A DNA stretch of 37,969 bases. Origin: VFMC01 sp044238435 (GTDB lineage: Bacteria > Actinomycetota > Acidimicrobiia > Acidimicrobiales > Ilumatobacteraceae). The position numbers and the translations under genes were made by a program. Position 1 is the first letter of the stretch. Every line of letters begins with the position of its first letter. The stretch spans positions 1 through 37,969 of the forward strand of contig JBIIDH010000022.1 of NCBI GenBank assembly GCA_044238435.1, written 5' to 3'. The notes beneath the pieces were generated by a model. That model searched no databases, was not told where the DNA came from, and was given only the letters and a program-made list of their open reading frames with translations. Below, one piece after another: positions 8,220-15,804 of the stretch.

Positions 8220-9442
8220 GAGGTCTCCCCCTCGTGGTGTTGGTTGGTCTCGGGAACGAGAGCGCCGAGGGTATCGGCGCCTCCCACGGCCGCCACGGTG
8301 CCGGTTCCCGCTGGGCGGGGCAGCACGCGTACCAGCCGCGGACTATGGCGCTTCCACAGGCCCACGAGGCCCAGTGGTGCGACGAACATGAGCACGATGA
8401 GCAGCACCGAGAAGATGCCGGCGCCGGGCGGGATCTTCGACCAGCCGAAGAACGGCCGCAGCAGGGCTGGCACGCTGTCGTCGTCGGCCCACGAGCCGGT
8501 GCGATCGGTGACGAAGACGTACAGCACCGAGCCGATGACCGGACCCCACAGCGACCCGGCACCACCGATGACCATGACGATGAGGAACGTGAGCGAACCG
8601 ATGATGGTGAGGCTGGCGATGTCGGGCGACACGCTGCCGATGCGAATGGCGGTGACCGAACCGGGCAGCGCGCACAGCCCGGCCGAGATGCCGAACACGA
8701 AGGCCTTGGTGGCCACCAGGTTCACGCCCATCACCGCGGCAGCGGTCTCGTTGTCGCGCACCGCCACCAGTGCTCGGCCGGCACGGCTCTTCACCACGCC
8801 GCGACACACGATGTAGACGACGATCGCCACCACGGCGGCGATCCAGTAGTAGAACGCCGTCTTCGCCTCGAGCGAACGGAGGTCGCCGAACGGGTCCCAG
8901 CCGAAGATCTCGAACCGACGCATCTGGCCCTCTTTGCGACCGATGTCGAAGCCCGTGGTCTGCACCTGACTGTCCTTGTTGGGCAGGCCGGGGCCGCCGC
9001 CGGTGAGCCAGGCGACCTTCTTCCACCGCAGGAAGTTGGGAAACACGAGTGCCAGCGACAGGGTGACCAGTGCCAGGTACACGCCCTTGATCCGCGACGC
9101 GGGCAGCGACACGAGCACACCCACGACGAACGCCACGACGAAGGCGACCGGGAAGGTCCACCACGGGCTCCACCCCCAGCGCGACACGCAGATGCCGGTG
9201 GCGTAGGCGCCGATGCCGTAGAACGCCGAGTGCCCGATGGAGATCTGCCCGGTGTAGCCGAGCACCAGGTTCAGTGCCATGGCCGCGCACATCAAGGTGA
9301 GCGCCTCGGTGGCCGAAGTGATGGTGCCGTTGCCAGCCCTGGTGGGTACCCAGATGAGCGTGCCCACCACGATGGCGGTGGCGAACAGACGGAGCGCCCA
9401 GTGCCCGGCGCTGCCCTCGCGGATGGTGACCAGCGACTTCAT
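8216..9442 (-). CDS. Branched-chain-amino-acid-type ABC permease (LivM-like)
   Basis: A 408-residue integral membrane protein. The start ATG at 9442 overlaps the livH stop (ATGA) and gives the sequence MKSLVTIREG; the longer frame lies inside livH. About ten hydrophobic helices are visible. The LivM signature region is ALTLMCAAMALNLVLGYTGQISIGHSAFYGIGAY near residues 35-75, and a second conserved stretch is VAVRDNETAAAVMGVN, the coupling segment facing the ATPases. SLTIIGSLTFLIVMVIGGAGSLWGPVIGS is the C-terminal signature. A 40-residue soluble insert follows the fourth or fifth helix (WKKVAWLTGGG to SLEAKTAFYY), as in many actinobacterial LivM. It pairs with LivH to form the channel. Confidence 0.92.
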   Translation of the reverse strand: MKSLVTIREGSAGHWALRLFATAIVVGTLIWVPTRAGNGTITSATEALTLMCAAMALNLVLGYTGQISIGHSAFYGIGAYATGICVSRWGWSPWWTFPVAFVVAFVVGVLVSLPASRIKGVYLALVTLSLALVFPNFLRWKKVAWLTGGGPGLPNKDSQVQTTGFDIGRKEGQMRRFEIFGWDPFGDLRSLEAKTAFYYWIAAVVAIVVYIVCRGVVKSRAGRALVAVRDNETAAAVMGVNLVATKAFVFGISAGLCALPGSVTAIRIGSVSPDIASLTIIGSLTFLIVMVIGGAGSLWGPVIGSVLYVFVTDRTGSWADDDSVPALLRPFFGWSKIPPGAGIFSVLLIVLMFVAPLGLVGLWKRHSPRLVRVLPRPAGTGTVAAVGGADTLGALVPETNQHHEGETS

Positions 9443-10365
9443 ACGCGCTCGACCTTCGTCGTGCCGAACAGGCCGGAGGGTTTGAACAGCAGCACCACCA
9501 CGATGACGATGAAGGCCACGGCGATCTTCATCTCCTGGCCGACCCACTCGGGCAGGTAGCCGGCAACCATGTTCTCGATGACGCCGATGGCGAGGCCGCC
9601 GATGACGGCGCCACCCGGGCTGTCGAACCCGCCGAGCGTTGCGGCCGCCGAACCGTAGATGAACACCGTGAACATCAGCCCGAGGTTGACGTTGTTGTTG
9701 ATCCCCGCGAACACCACGCCACCAATGGCGCCGATGGCCGCCGCAAGTCCCCAACTGGCCATGAGCACCGTGTTGGTGCGAATACCCACCAGCTTGGCGC
9801 TCTCGATGTTGCTGGCCACGGCCCGCATCGACAGGCCGAACTTGGTCTTGTTGAACAGCAGGAACAGCAGGCCGGTGATGGCCAGCACCAACAGGAACAC
9901 GCAGATCGACTCGATCTTGATGGCCGCACCGAAGATGGACACGAAGTCGTCGGGCTTGTCGGGGAACAGGCTGGGGAACTCGCTCTGCTTGCTGCCCACC
10001 CCCGAGTTGGGCAGCAGTTGATCACCCCAGATGGCGCCGTCGAGCCAGTTCAGGAACTGGAACAGGCCGATGGTGACGATGAACACCGCGAACGGCGACT
10101 TCTTGCTGACCGGACGCACGAGCGCCACCTCGGCCACCGCGCCGACCACGAAGCCGACGAGCACACCCACCAGGAGAGCCGGATAGATCGACCAACCCCA
10201 TTCGCCCATCTGGTACACGACGTAGGTGGCGAACAGGGCCATCTCGCCCTGGGCGAAGTTGAGGTGCCCGGTACCGCGGTAGATGATGACGAGACCGAGG
10301 GCGATGAGCGCGTACACGCTGCCCTGGCTGAGGCCGTCGAAGAGTCGTTGCAGGAACAGTTCCAT
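9439..10365 (-). CDS. Branched-chain-amino-acid-type ABC permease (LivH-like)
   Basis: A 308-residue membrane permease. GLSQGSVYALIALGLVIIYRGTGHLNFAQGEMALFATYV is the N-terminal LivH signature, and the coupling segment SMRAVASNIESAKLVGIRTN precedes the C-terminal helices ending in AFIVIVVVLLFKPSGLFG. The ATG at 10365 shares one base with the livF stop (TGATG), so translation is reinitiated; the longer frame upstream is a shadow of livF. It carries a loop of about 50 residues (DGAIWGDQLLP to VSIFGAAIKIES), also typical of actinobacterial members. It forms the heterodimeric transmembrane pore with LivM. Confidence 0.92.
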   Translation of the reverse strand: MELFLQRLFDGLSQGSVYALIALGLVIIYRGTGHLNFAQGEMALFATYVVYQMGEWGWSIYPALLVGVLVGFVVGAVAEVALVRPVSKKSPFAVFIVTIGLFQFLNWLDGAIWGDQLLPNSGVGSKQSEFPSLFPDKPDDFVSIFGAAIKIESICVFLLVLAITGLLFLLFNKTKFGLSMRAVASNIESAKLVGIRTNTVLMASWGLAAAIGAIGGVVFAGINNNVNLGLMFTVFIYGSAAATLGGFDSPGGAVIGGLAIGVIENMVAGYLPEWVGQEMKIAVAFIVIVVVLLFKPSGLFGTTKVERV

Positions 10366-11075
10366 CAGAACCCCAGATACGCCTTGCGCACCGAGTCGTC
10401 GGCGCTGAGTTCCTCGGCCGACCCGGTGGCCACGATGCGTCCGGTCTCGAGCAGATACACCCGGCTGGCGATCTGCATGGCGAGGTTGGCGTTCTGCTCG
10501 ACGAGCAGCACCGACAACCCGGTCTCGGCATTCAGCCGGGTGATGACCTGGAACAGTTCCTGGGTGATGAGCGGGGCGAGGCCCAGGCTGGGCTCGTCGC
10601 ACAGCAACAGACGCGGCCGGCTCATCAGCGCCCGGGCGATGGCGAGCATCTGCTGCTCGCCGCCGCTGAGGCTGCCCGCCCGCTGGGTGCGGCGCTCGTG
10701 CAGACGCGGGAACACCTCGAACCAGCGGTCGATGTCGGTGCCGATCTCGCGGTCGGAGCGCACGAACGCACCCGTGCGCAGGTTGTCTTCGACCGACAGC
10801 TCGGGGAACGTGCCACGACCCTGGGGCACCTGGGCCACACCGGCGCGCACGATGGCATCGGGCGAGCTCTTCGCGATGGACACACCGTCGAACTCGATGG
10901 TGCCGCTGCGACCGATCATGCCGCTGACAGCCCGCAGGGTGGTGGTCTTGCCCGCACCGTTGGCGCCGAGGATGACCACGATCTCGCCCGAGCCGACCTC
11001 GAGCGAGAGATCGTCGAGCACGTTCACCTGGCCGTAGCCGGCACGCACGCCCGAGAGGTGCAGCACGCCGGTCAT
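10365..11075 (-). CDS. ABC transporter ATPase (LivF-like)
   Basis: A 236-residue nucleotide-binding subunit. Walker A is GANGAGKTT, the signature is LSGGEQQML, Walker B is RLLLCDEPSLGLAP, and the switch region ends with LVEQNANLAM, which is diagnostic for LivF rather than LivG. The C-terminal VYLLETGRIVATGSAEEL and AYLGF are family-typical. The ATG at 11075 overlaps the livG stop by 4 bases (ATGA). It hydrolyses ATP with LivG to drive import through LivHM. Confidence 0.94.
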   Translation of the reverse strand: MTGVLHLSGVRAGYGQVNVLDDLSLEVGSGEIVVILGANGAGKTTTLRAVSGMIGRSGTIEFDGVSIAKSSPDAIVRAGVAQVPQGRGTFPELSVEDNLRTGAFVRSDREIGTDIDRWFEVFPRLHERRTQRAGSLSGGEQQMLAIARALMSRPRLLLCDEPSLGLAPLITQELFQVITRLNAETGLSVLLVEQNANLAMQIASRVYLLETGRIVATGSAEELSADDSVRKAYLGF

Positions 11076-11833
11076 GCGGTGGTCCCCAGATACGCCTCGA
11101 TCACGCGCTGGTCGGCCTGCACCTCGGCAGGTGTGCCCTCGGCGATCTTGCGGCCGAACTCCATGGCCACCACCTTGTCGCTGATGCTCATCACCATCGA
11201 CATGTGGTGCTCGACCAGCAGCACCGTGAGGGCGAACTGGTCGCGGATCTGCACGATGGTGGCACCGAGCTCGTCGACCTCGCTGTGGGTGAGCCCGCTG
11301 GCCGGCTCGTCCATCAGGAGGAACGTCGGCTTTGCGGCAAGAGCCCGAGCGATCTCGAGTCGCTTCAACGTGCCGAACGGCAACCCGGCAGCCGGGTGGA
11401 ACATGAGCGGGCCGAGACCCAGCTGGGTGAGCAGATCGCCCGCGAAATCGCGGGTGCGCCGGTTCTCGCGTGCCACACCGATTCGGGAGATCGCCCGCGC
11501 GAAACCGACCTTGCCGTGGCTGTGGGCACCCACCATCACGTTCTCGAGCAGCGACATGGTGGGGAACAGGGCGAGGTTCTGGAAGGTGCGGGCGATACCG
11601 AGCCGGGCGATGCCGTGCGGGGGCACCCGCAACAGATCGTGGCCACGGAACGTCACCCGACCGACCGTCGGGTCGTAGATGCGGCTGACGACGTTGAACA
11701 TCGTCGTCTTGCCGGCACCGTTGGGGCCGATGAGGCCACAGATCTGACCGTCGTCGATGTCGAACGACAGACCGTCGAGCGCCACGATGCCGCCGAAGCG
11801 GACCGAGACCTCACTCACCTCGAGCAGACTCAC
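11072..11833 (-). CDS. ABC transporter ATPase (LivG-like)
   Basis: A 253-residue nucleotide-binding subunit. Walker A is GPNGAGKTT, a Q-loop lies in RTFQNLALFP, the signature is LPFGTLKRLEIARAL (the LivG variant form), Walker B is FLLMDEPASGL, and the His switch is LLVEHHM. Two adjacent GTG codons (11836 and 11833) could start it. The second is preferred because AGGAGG at 11845-11840 then stands 6 bases away rather than 3. It is the first gene of livGFHMK, all five coupled by 1- or 4-base overlaps, so the subunits are made in fixed proportion. Confidence 0.93.
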   Translation of the reverse strand: MSLLEVSEVSVRFGGIVALDGLSFDIDDGQICGLIGPNGAGKTTMFNVVSRIYDPTVGRVTFRGHDLLRVPPHGIARLGIARTFQNLALFPTMSLLENVMVGAHSHGKVGFARAISRIGVARENRRTRDFAGDLLTQLGLGPLMFHPAAGLPFGTLKRLEIARALAAKPTFLLMDEPASGLTHSEVDELGATIVQIRDQFALTVLLVEHHMSMVMSISDKVVAMEFGRKIAEGTPAEVQADQRVIEAYLGTTA

Positions 11834-11839
11834 CACCGA

Positions 11840-11845
11840 CCTCCT
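11840..11845 (-). promoter_or_regulatory. Ribosome-binding site AGGAGG of the liv operon
   Basis: A perfect AGGAGG on the minus strand, 6 bases before the second of two tandem GTG codons. It favours 11833 over 11836 as the livG start. Confidence 0.7.
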
Positions 11846-11876
11846 GGAGCCAGGAGGCTACCCCAGGGGTGACGGG

Positions 11877-11890
11877 AGAGTGAACACTCT
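11877..11890. promoter_or_regulatory. Inverted repeat AGAGTG-AA-CACTCT near the liv promoter
   Basis: Two 6-bp arms with a 2-bp spacer lie about 40 bp upstream of livG. On the minus strand the right half overlaps a weak -35-like TTCACT, with a -10-like TAGCCT 18 bp further on. It could be an operator; short inverted repeats also arise by chance. Confidence 0.3.
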
Positions 11891-11953
11891 TCGGCCGGCA
11901 TAAAGGATCGGCCAGTGGGTCGGCCTGACTCGTCACCTGCGGCCGGATGCCCA

Positions 11954-11959
11954 TAGCGT
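11954..11959 (+). promoter_or_regulatory. Putative leaderless -10 hexamer TAGCGT of the acyl-CoA dehydrogenase gene
   Basis: TAGCGT is followed by 7 bases and then the GTG start at 11967, so transcription would begin on the start codon. The same hexamer stands 8 bases before argG. Confidence 0.5.
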
Positions 11960-11966
11960 TCGGGCC

Positions 11967-13268
11967 GTGCCTGCTGAACTCCCCGATCTCGAACTGTTCC
12001 GCAAAGAAGCCCGTGTCTGGCTGGAAGATCACGCCGAGCCGCTGGCCGAGGTCGACACCGGTGGCGGGAGCGGCGACGACGAGGCGAGTGTCGCCGTGTG
12101 GGGCCAGGGCAGCGACAACGTGGCCGTGTTCCACAACATCTCCGAAGACGAAGAGCGTGCCCGCCTCGAGGCCTGCCAACGCTGGCAGCGCCTGAAGTTC
12201 GACGCCGGCTACGCCATGTTGAACTGGCCCGAGGCCGTGGGTGGCCGCGGTCTGCCCACCAGCTACCTGCGGGCCTACAACAGCGAGGAGGCCAAGTTCC
12301 ACGTGCCGTCGGCCGGCGAGCTGCCGCCCACCTCGATGGGCCTCATCGCCACCACCGTCGCTGCATTCGGCACCCCCGACCAGCAGCAGCGCTTCATCGC
12401 CCCGCTGATGCGCCAGGACATCTACGGCTGTCAGTTGTTCAGCGAGCCCTCTGCCGGCAGCGACCTCGCCTCGCTCACCACCCGCGCCGCACTCGACGGC
12501 GAGGAATGGGTGCTGAACGGGCAGAAGGTGTGGACCTCGGGCGCCCGGTTCGCCCAATGGGGCCTCGCCATCACGCGCCACGACTGGGATGTGCCGAAGC
12601 ACAAGGGCCTCACTGCGTTCATGGTGCCCTTCGATGCGCCGGGCGTGGAGGTACGCCCCATCAAGCAGATGAGCGGTGGCGCGAACTTCAACGAGGTGTT
12701 CCTCACCGATGTGCGTCTGCCCGACTCGCTACGGCTCGGCCCAGTGGGCGAGGGATGGCGGGTGGCGCTCACCTGTCTGGGTTTCGAACGCGACCACTCC
12801 GGTGGCGGCGGTGGCGGCCATGCGGGCGGCGGGTACCGCCAGGTACTCGCTGCAGCCGAGCACTTCGGCCTCACCACCGACCCTGTCATCCGCCAGACGC
12901 TCGCCGACCTGTTCATCAACTACAAGGTGGCCCAGTACACCAACCGGCGCGCGGCGGCACGGCTGAAGGCCGGCCAGACCCCCGGCCCCGAGGGGTCGCT
13001 CGGCAAGTTGATGTGGACCGCCAACATGGCTCGTGTGTCCGACGCGATCTCGTCGATCCTCGGACCGCGCCTCGTCGCCGACACCGGCGAGTGGGGCACC
13101 TACGCCTGGAGCGAGCACGTCCTCGGCGCACCCGGCTACCGCATCGCCGGTGGCAGCGACGAGATCCAGCGCAACATCATCGGCGAGCGGGTGCTCGGCC
13201 TCGGTGCCGAACCGCGCGTCGACAAGGACATCCCGTTCAGCCAGGCCCAACGCATCACGAAGTCTTGA
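11967..13268 (+). CDS. Acyl-CoA dehydrogenase
   Basis: A 433-residue FAD flavoenzyme that would oxidise an acyl-CoA to the 2-enoyl-CoA and pass electrons to an electron-transfer flavoprotein. CQLFSEPSAGSDLASLTTRA is the flavin/substrate-binding signature, GQKVWTSGA follows, and GGSDEIQRNIIGERVLGL is the C-terminal signature that closes the FAD site. A Gly/His-rich loop (SGGGGGGHAGGGYRQ) interrupts the middle-to-C-terminal junction. The start is GTG 11967 with a TAGCGT hexamer 7 bases before it and no ribosome site. It stands alone, divergent from the liv operon, but fits the CoA-ester catabolism of this region. Confidence 0.92.
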   Translation: MPAELPDLELFRKEARVWLEDHAEPLAEVDTGGGSGDDEASVAVWGQGSDNVAVFHNISEDEERARLEACQRWQRLKFDAGYAMLNWPEAVGGRGLPTSYLRAYNSEEAKFHVPSAGELPPTSMGLIATTVAAFGTPDQQQRFIAPLMRQDIYGCQLFSEPSAGSDLASLTTRAALDGEEWVLNGQKVWTSGARFAQWGLAITRHDWDVPKHKGLTAFMVPFDAPGVEVRPIKQMSGGANFNEVFLTDVRLPDSLRLGPVGEGWRVALTCLGFERDHSGGGGGGHAGGGYRQVLAAAEHFGLTTDPVIRQTLADLFINYKVAQYTNRRAAARLKAGQTPGPEGSLGKLMWTANMARVSDAISSILGPRLVADTGEWGTYAWSEHVLGAPGYRIAGGSDEIQRNIIGERVLGLGAEPRVDKDIPFSQAQRITKS

Positions 13269-13310
13269 CAAACCAGGGGTAAATCCCGGGCCACTGCGGC
13301 CGATACCTCT

Positions 13311-13336
13311 GATGTCGACCTGTTCAGGACGACATC
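13311..13336. promoter_or_regulatory. 26-bp dyad upstream of the HTH-like gene
   Basis: GATGTCG-A-CCTG-TT-CAGG-A-CGACATC has 12-position arms broken only by one central A/A mismatch on each side. It ends directly before GTGGAGGAGG, the ribosome site of the next gene. It could be an operator for the protein encoded downstream or an mRNA hairpin masking the ribosome site. Confidence 0.55.
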
Positions 13337-13354
13337 GTGGAGGAGGTGAACGGC

Positions 13355-14002
13355 ATGATCGACGGCAAGCACATCGTGGCCCCGAGCCCGTTGTTCGTCC
13401 GGAGGGTCGGCGAGCAGCTGGCGTCCGTGCGGGCGGCATCGCGTCGACCGCTGTGGTACATCGCCCGCAAGAGCCAGGGCCGTTTCACCACGGCAACCCT
13501 CCGTGACGCCGAGGCCGGCCTGTTGCCCCTCGACGCCGTCACCGTCGCCGACCTCGCCAAGGCCTACGGCTGCGACGTCACCGTGTTGCTGCCCGATCGC
13601 CGCGACGGAGTCACCATCAGCCCCGAAGGCCTCATCAGCGCCGGCGGCCGGTCGGTGCCGTTCCAACCCGACGACCCCGCATCGGTGGTTGCCGCCTACT
13701 TCTCGCTCGTGCGCTCGCTGCGCTCGATGTCGGAGCACGACCCACTGCCCTTGCGCCGCAACGACGTGAGCGTGATCGCCCAGTTCCTCGGCGAACAGGG
13801 CGAGCGGTCGCAACTGCTCGAGGCCATCGTGGCGGTGGCCGAGGCCCAGCGCCGGGTCACCGTGAGCAGCCTGCTCGTCGGCGCCGCCTCTGCCGGCCTG
13901 ATCGACCTGCCCGCCTCATCGGCGGCTCACAGGTCGGCCGCCGAACACGACGCCGAGAACCACGGCACGCAGCTGTACTACGCCAACGATGCCGCTTCGT
14001 AG
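13355..14002 (+). CDS. Unrecognised helix-turn-helix-like protein (putative regulator)
   Basis: A 215-residue protein starting at ATG 13355, chosen over the GTG at 13337 because GGAGGAGG stands just before it. The N-terminal 75 residues look like a divergent XRE-type DNA-binding domain: FVRRVGEQLASVRAASRRPLW, then YIARKSQGRFTTATLRDAEAG, then VTVADLAKAYGCDVTVLLP. The middle holds a GVTISPEGLISAGGRSVPF segment, and the rest is helical (SVVAAYFSLVRSLRSM, LLEAIVAVAEAQRRV). No ligand-binding family is recognised. A strong 26-bp dyad lies directly upstream, which suits autoregulation. It is followed by a short hairpin and the convergent SDR gene. Confidence 0.7.
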   Translation: MIDGKHIVAPSPLFVRRVGEQLASVRAASRRPLWYIARKSQGRFTTATLRDAEAGLLPLDAVTVADLAKAYGCDVTVLLPDRRDGVTISPEGLISAGGRSVPFQPDDPASVVAAYFSLVRSLRSMSEHDPLPLRRNDVSVIAQFLGEQGERSQLLEAIVAVAEAQRRVTVSSLLVGAASAGLIDLPASSAAHRSAAEHDAENHGTQLYYANDAAS

Positions 14003-14018
14003 GTGCGCTCTGCGCACC
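14002..14018 (+). terminator. Short hairpin at the stop codon of the HTH-like gene
   Basis: GGTGCGC-TCT-GCGCACC, a 7-bp perfect stem with a 3-base loop, begins on the last base of the stop codon. No U-tract follows. It lies in the convergent gap before the SDR gene. Confidence 0.4.
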
Positions 14019-14073
14019 CGGCCTCCTCGGTGTGCGCCCAGCGCCTCGCTCGCTCCGGCGGACTGAATCGCCG

Positions 14074-14820
14074 CTACGGCGACGGCTTCGGGTTCGACAC
14101 CACCTTCGACACGGCGACAGCGGAGTCATCGCGAACCAGCTCGAGCACCGCTGCCGCAATGTCGTCGGCGCTGAGCAGCGGGGTGGCCGCGATGATGGGC
14201 TCGAGCCACCGTGCCGGCCGCGTGCCGTCGCCCGTGTGCTTGTGGGTCATGTCGGTGTCGACCATGCCCGGCAGCACTGCATTCACCCGGATTCCTTCGG
14301 CGGCGAACCCCGCGCAACTCTCGGTGATGCGCACGACGCCGGCCTTGGTGGCCGAGTAGACGGGATCGTTCGGCATCGGCACCAACGCTGCCACCGATGC
14401 CGTGTTCACGATGACGCCGCCGCCGCGCCGACGCAGCGCGCGGATGCCCTCCTGGGTGCCCATCGCCACCCCACCGAGGTTCACGCCGATGACCGCCATG
14501 ATCTTCTCGAGCGGCGCCTCGGGCCACACCGGTTCACCGCAGATGAGACCTGCATTGTTGTGCACGATGTCGATACCGCCGAAGGCGCTCTCGGCGGCGG
14601 CGAACATGGCGCGGACGTCGTCGGGGTCCGACACGTCGGCTCGTACGGCCGATGCACGGCCACCCGCGGCGACGATGGCCTCGACGGTGGCCTGAGCCCC
14701 CTCGAGATGGATGTCGGCCACCACCACCGCAGCACCGGCCTGTGCCAGAGCGACGGCCGTGGCCCGTCCGATGCCGGTACCGGCACCGGTGACCAACGCG
14801 ACCCGACCAGCGATGTCCAT
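14074..14820 (-). CDS. Short-chain dehydrogenase/reductase (SDR)
   Basis: A 248-residue classical SDR. The cofactor motif is TGAGTGIG at residues 11-18. ADIHLEG at the end of beta2, with an acidic Asp, suggests NAD(H) preference. HNNAG is at 87-91, and the catalytic triad is Ser142, Tyr155 and Lys159 (YSATK). DSAVAVSKVV ends the domain. It starts 3 bases after the lipoyl gene stop, so the two form an operon. In that setting, beside E1 subunits, a role such as the diacetyl/acetoin or other 2-hydroxy/2-oxo reductases of acetoin-type clusters is possible but unproven. Confidence 0.88.
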   Translation of the reverse strand: MDIAGRVALVTGAGTGIGRATAVALAQAGAAVVVADIHLEGAQATVEAIVAAGGRASAVRADVSDPDDVRAMFAAAESAFGGIDIVHNNAGLICGEPVWPEAPLEKIMAVIGVNLGGVAMGTQEGIRALRRRGGGVIVNTASVAALVPMPNDPVYSATKAGVVRITESCAGFAAEGIRVNAVLPGMVDTDMTHKHTGDGTRPARWLEPIIAATPLLSADDIAAAVLELVRDDSAVAVSKVVSNPKPSP

Positions 14821-14823
14821 CGG

Positions 14824-15054
14824 TTACTCGATGCTCCCGATCTGGGTGCCGACCTCGTAGGTCTCACCTTCTTCGCCGCTGATACGCACCACACCGGCTA
14901 CGGGTGCCTCGATCTCGTTCTCGACCTTGTCGGTCTCGATCCGGTACAGCGGATCGCCCGGCGCCACCGAGGCCCCATCGGCGACGAGCCACTCGACGAG
15001 TGTGCCTTCGGTCATCGACACGCCGAGCTTGGGAATGCTGATTGGGGTAGCCAT
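14824..15054 (-). CDS. Free-standing lipoyl (biotinyl/lipoyl-attachment) domain protein
   Basis: Only 76 residues, consisting of one complete lipoyl domain: MATPISIPKLGVSMTEGTL at the N-terminus as in E2 subunits of 2-oxoacid dehydrogenases, the lipoylation turn ETDKVENEIEAP with Lys43, and GVVRISGEEGETYEVGTQIG closing the barrel. The peripheral-subunit-binding and acyltransferase domains of a normal E2 (about 400 residues) are absent, and the stop is clean rather than a frameshift remnant. It is coupled to the SDR gene. E1 alpha and beta lie 0.75 kb upstream on the same strand. A GGTAAGAA motif 7 bases before its ATG resembles the one before E1 alpha. Confidence 0.88.
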   Translation of the reverse strand: MATPISIPKLGVSMTEGTLVEWLVADGASVAPGDPLYRIETDKVENEIEAPVAGVVRISGEEGETYEVGTQIGSIE

Positions 15055-15061
15055 GACGGGT

Positions 15062-15067
15062 TTCTTA
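15062..15067 (-). promoter_or_regulatory. TAAGAA motif 7 bases before the lipoyl gene
   Basis: On the minus strand the sequence reads GGTAAGAA, 7 bases, ATG. The E1 alpha gene has GGTAGGAA, 7 bases, ATG. It could be a -10 of a leaderless transcript or a weak ribosome site. Confidence 0.35.
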
Positions 15068-15094
15068 CCCGACCGGCGTGGGATGCTACGAACC

Positions 15095-15757
15095 GTGACC
15101 CCCGAACACGCCCCCGACCCCGCCGCGCCTCCGGACGACTTCCCCGACGACACCGTGCTGCCCTGGTGGCACAACCCGGTGAACCTCGTCGTGACAGCCA
15201 TCGCCCTGGCCGTGCTGGCCGGCGCCCTCGGTTGGGTGGTTGGCAACAACCGCGCCCTGCCCGACCCCACGCCCACCGACACCGGGTTCCTGCAGGACAT
15301 GCGGGTGCACCACGAGCAGGCGGTGCAGATGTCGCTCATCTTCCTCGACCGCCCCGACACCGACCCTGCGCTGCAGACCATCGCTCGCGAGATCGTCGTC
15401 GGCCAGAACATCGAGATCGGCCGGATGATCCAGTTGCTCCGCGACTTCGGTGCGTCGGAGGTGAACGAGACCGACACGGCCATGGCGTGGATGGACGAAC
15501 CAGTCGCGCTCGACCGCATGCCCGGACTGGCCACCGCGGCCGATATCGACGTGCTGCGCGCTGCAACCGGCGCCGAGGCGAATCAGACCTTCGTCACGCT
15601 GATGACCGCCCATCACCAGGGTGGCATCCATATGGCCGAGCACGCTGCGATGCACGCCGGCACCGACGAGGTGCAGAAGATGGCAGCGTCGATGGTGAAG
15701 GGCCAGCGTGGCGAGATCGACGAGATGACGACACTGCTCGCCGCCAGCCAGAGCTAG
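15095..15757 (+). CDS. DUF305 membrane-anchored protein
   Basis: A 220-residue protein with a cytosolic acidic-Pro N-terminus, one transmembrane helix (NLVVTAIALAVLAGALGWVV) and an extracellular DUF305 domain. The domain shows both His/Met-rich halves: FLQDMRVHHEQAVQMS with GQNIEIGRM, and TLMTAHHQGGIHMAEHAAMHAG with GQRGEIDEM. DUF305 proteins are ferritin-like four-helix bundles often linked to copper handling; the His and Met density here fits metal binding. GTG 15095 is preferred because GATGCT stands 7 bases before it; ATG 15083 is an in-frame alternative. The gene sits alone on the plus strand between E1 beta and the lipoyl gene. Confidence 0.85.
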   Translation: MTPEHAPDPAAPPDDFPDDTVLPWWHNPVNLVVTAIALAVLAGALGWVVGNNRALPDPTPTDTGFLQDMRVHHEQAVQMSLIFLDRPDTDPALQTIAREIVVGQNIEIGRMIQLLRDFGASEVNETDTAMAWMDEPVALDRMPGLATAADIDVLRAATGAEANQTFVTLMTAHHQGGIHMAEHAAMHAGTDEVQKMAASMVKGQRGEIDEMTTLLAASQS

Positions 15758-15804
15758 GCCCAACCAGAACTGGCCCCAACCAGGGCGAGGCCCAACCAGA
15801 GCTA
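15748..15804. repeat. Short degenerate tandem repeat spanning two convergent stop codons
   Basis: GGCCCAACCAG-like units occur three times (about 15757, 15772 and 15789) and CAGAGCTAG occurs at both ends (15748 and 15796). The first TAG is the DUF305 stop; the last copy touches the E1 beta stop on the other strand. Confidence 0.7.

Noticed and set aside
4801..8816. Long plus-strand frames opposite the acyl-CoA synthetase and livK genes
   Set aside because: Low-complexity His/Gly/Val/Arg translations with no domain; the minus-strand genes are certain.
11396..11400. Altered ABC signature LPFGTLKR in LivG as evidence of a broken ATPase
   Set aside because: LivG proteins naturally deviate from LSGGQ, and the Walker A, Walker B and His switch are intact.
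14069..14081. CGCCG-CTA-CGGCG hairpin at the SDR stop codon as a terminator
   Set aside because: Only 5 bp, includes the stop codon itself, and is within coding sequence on the minus strand; too weak to call.
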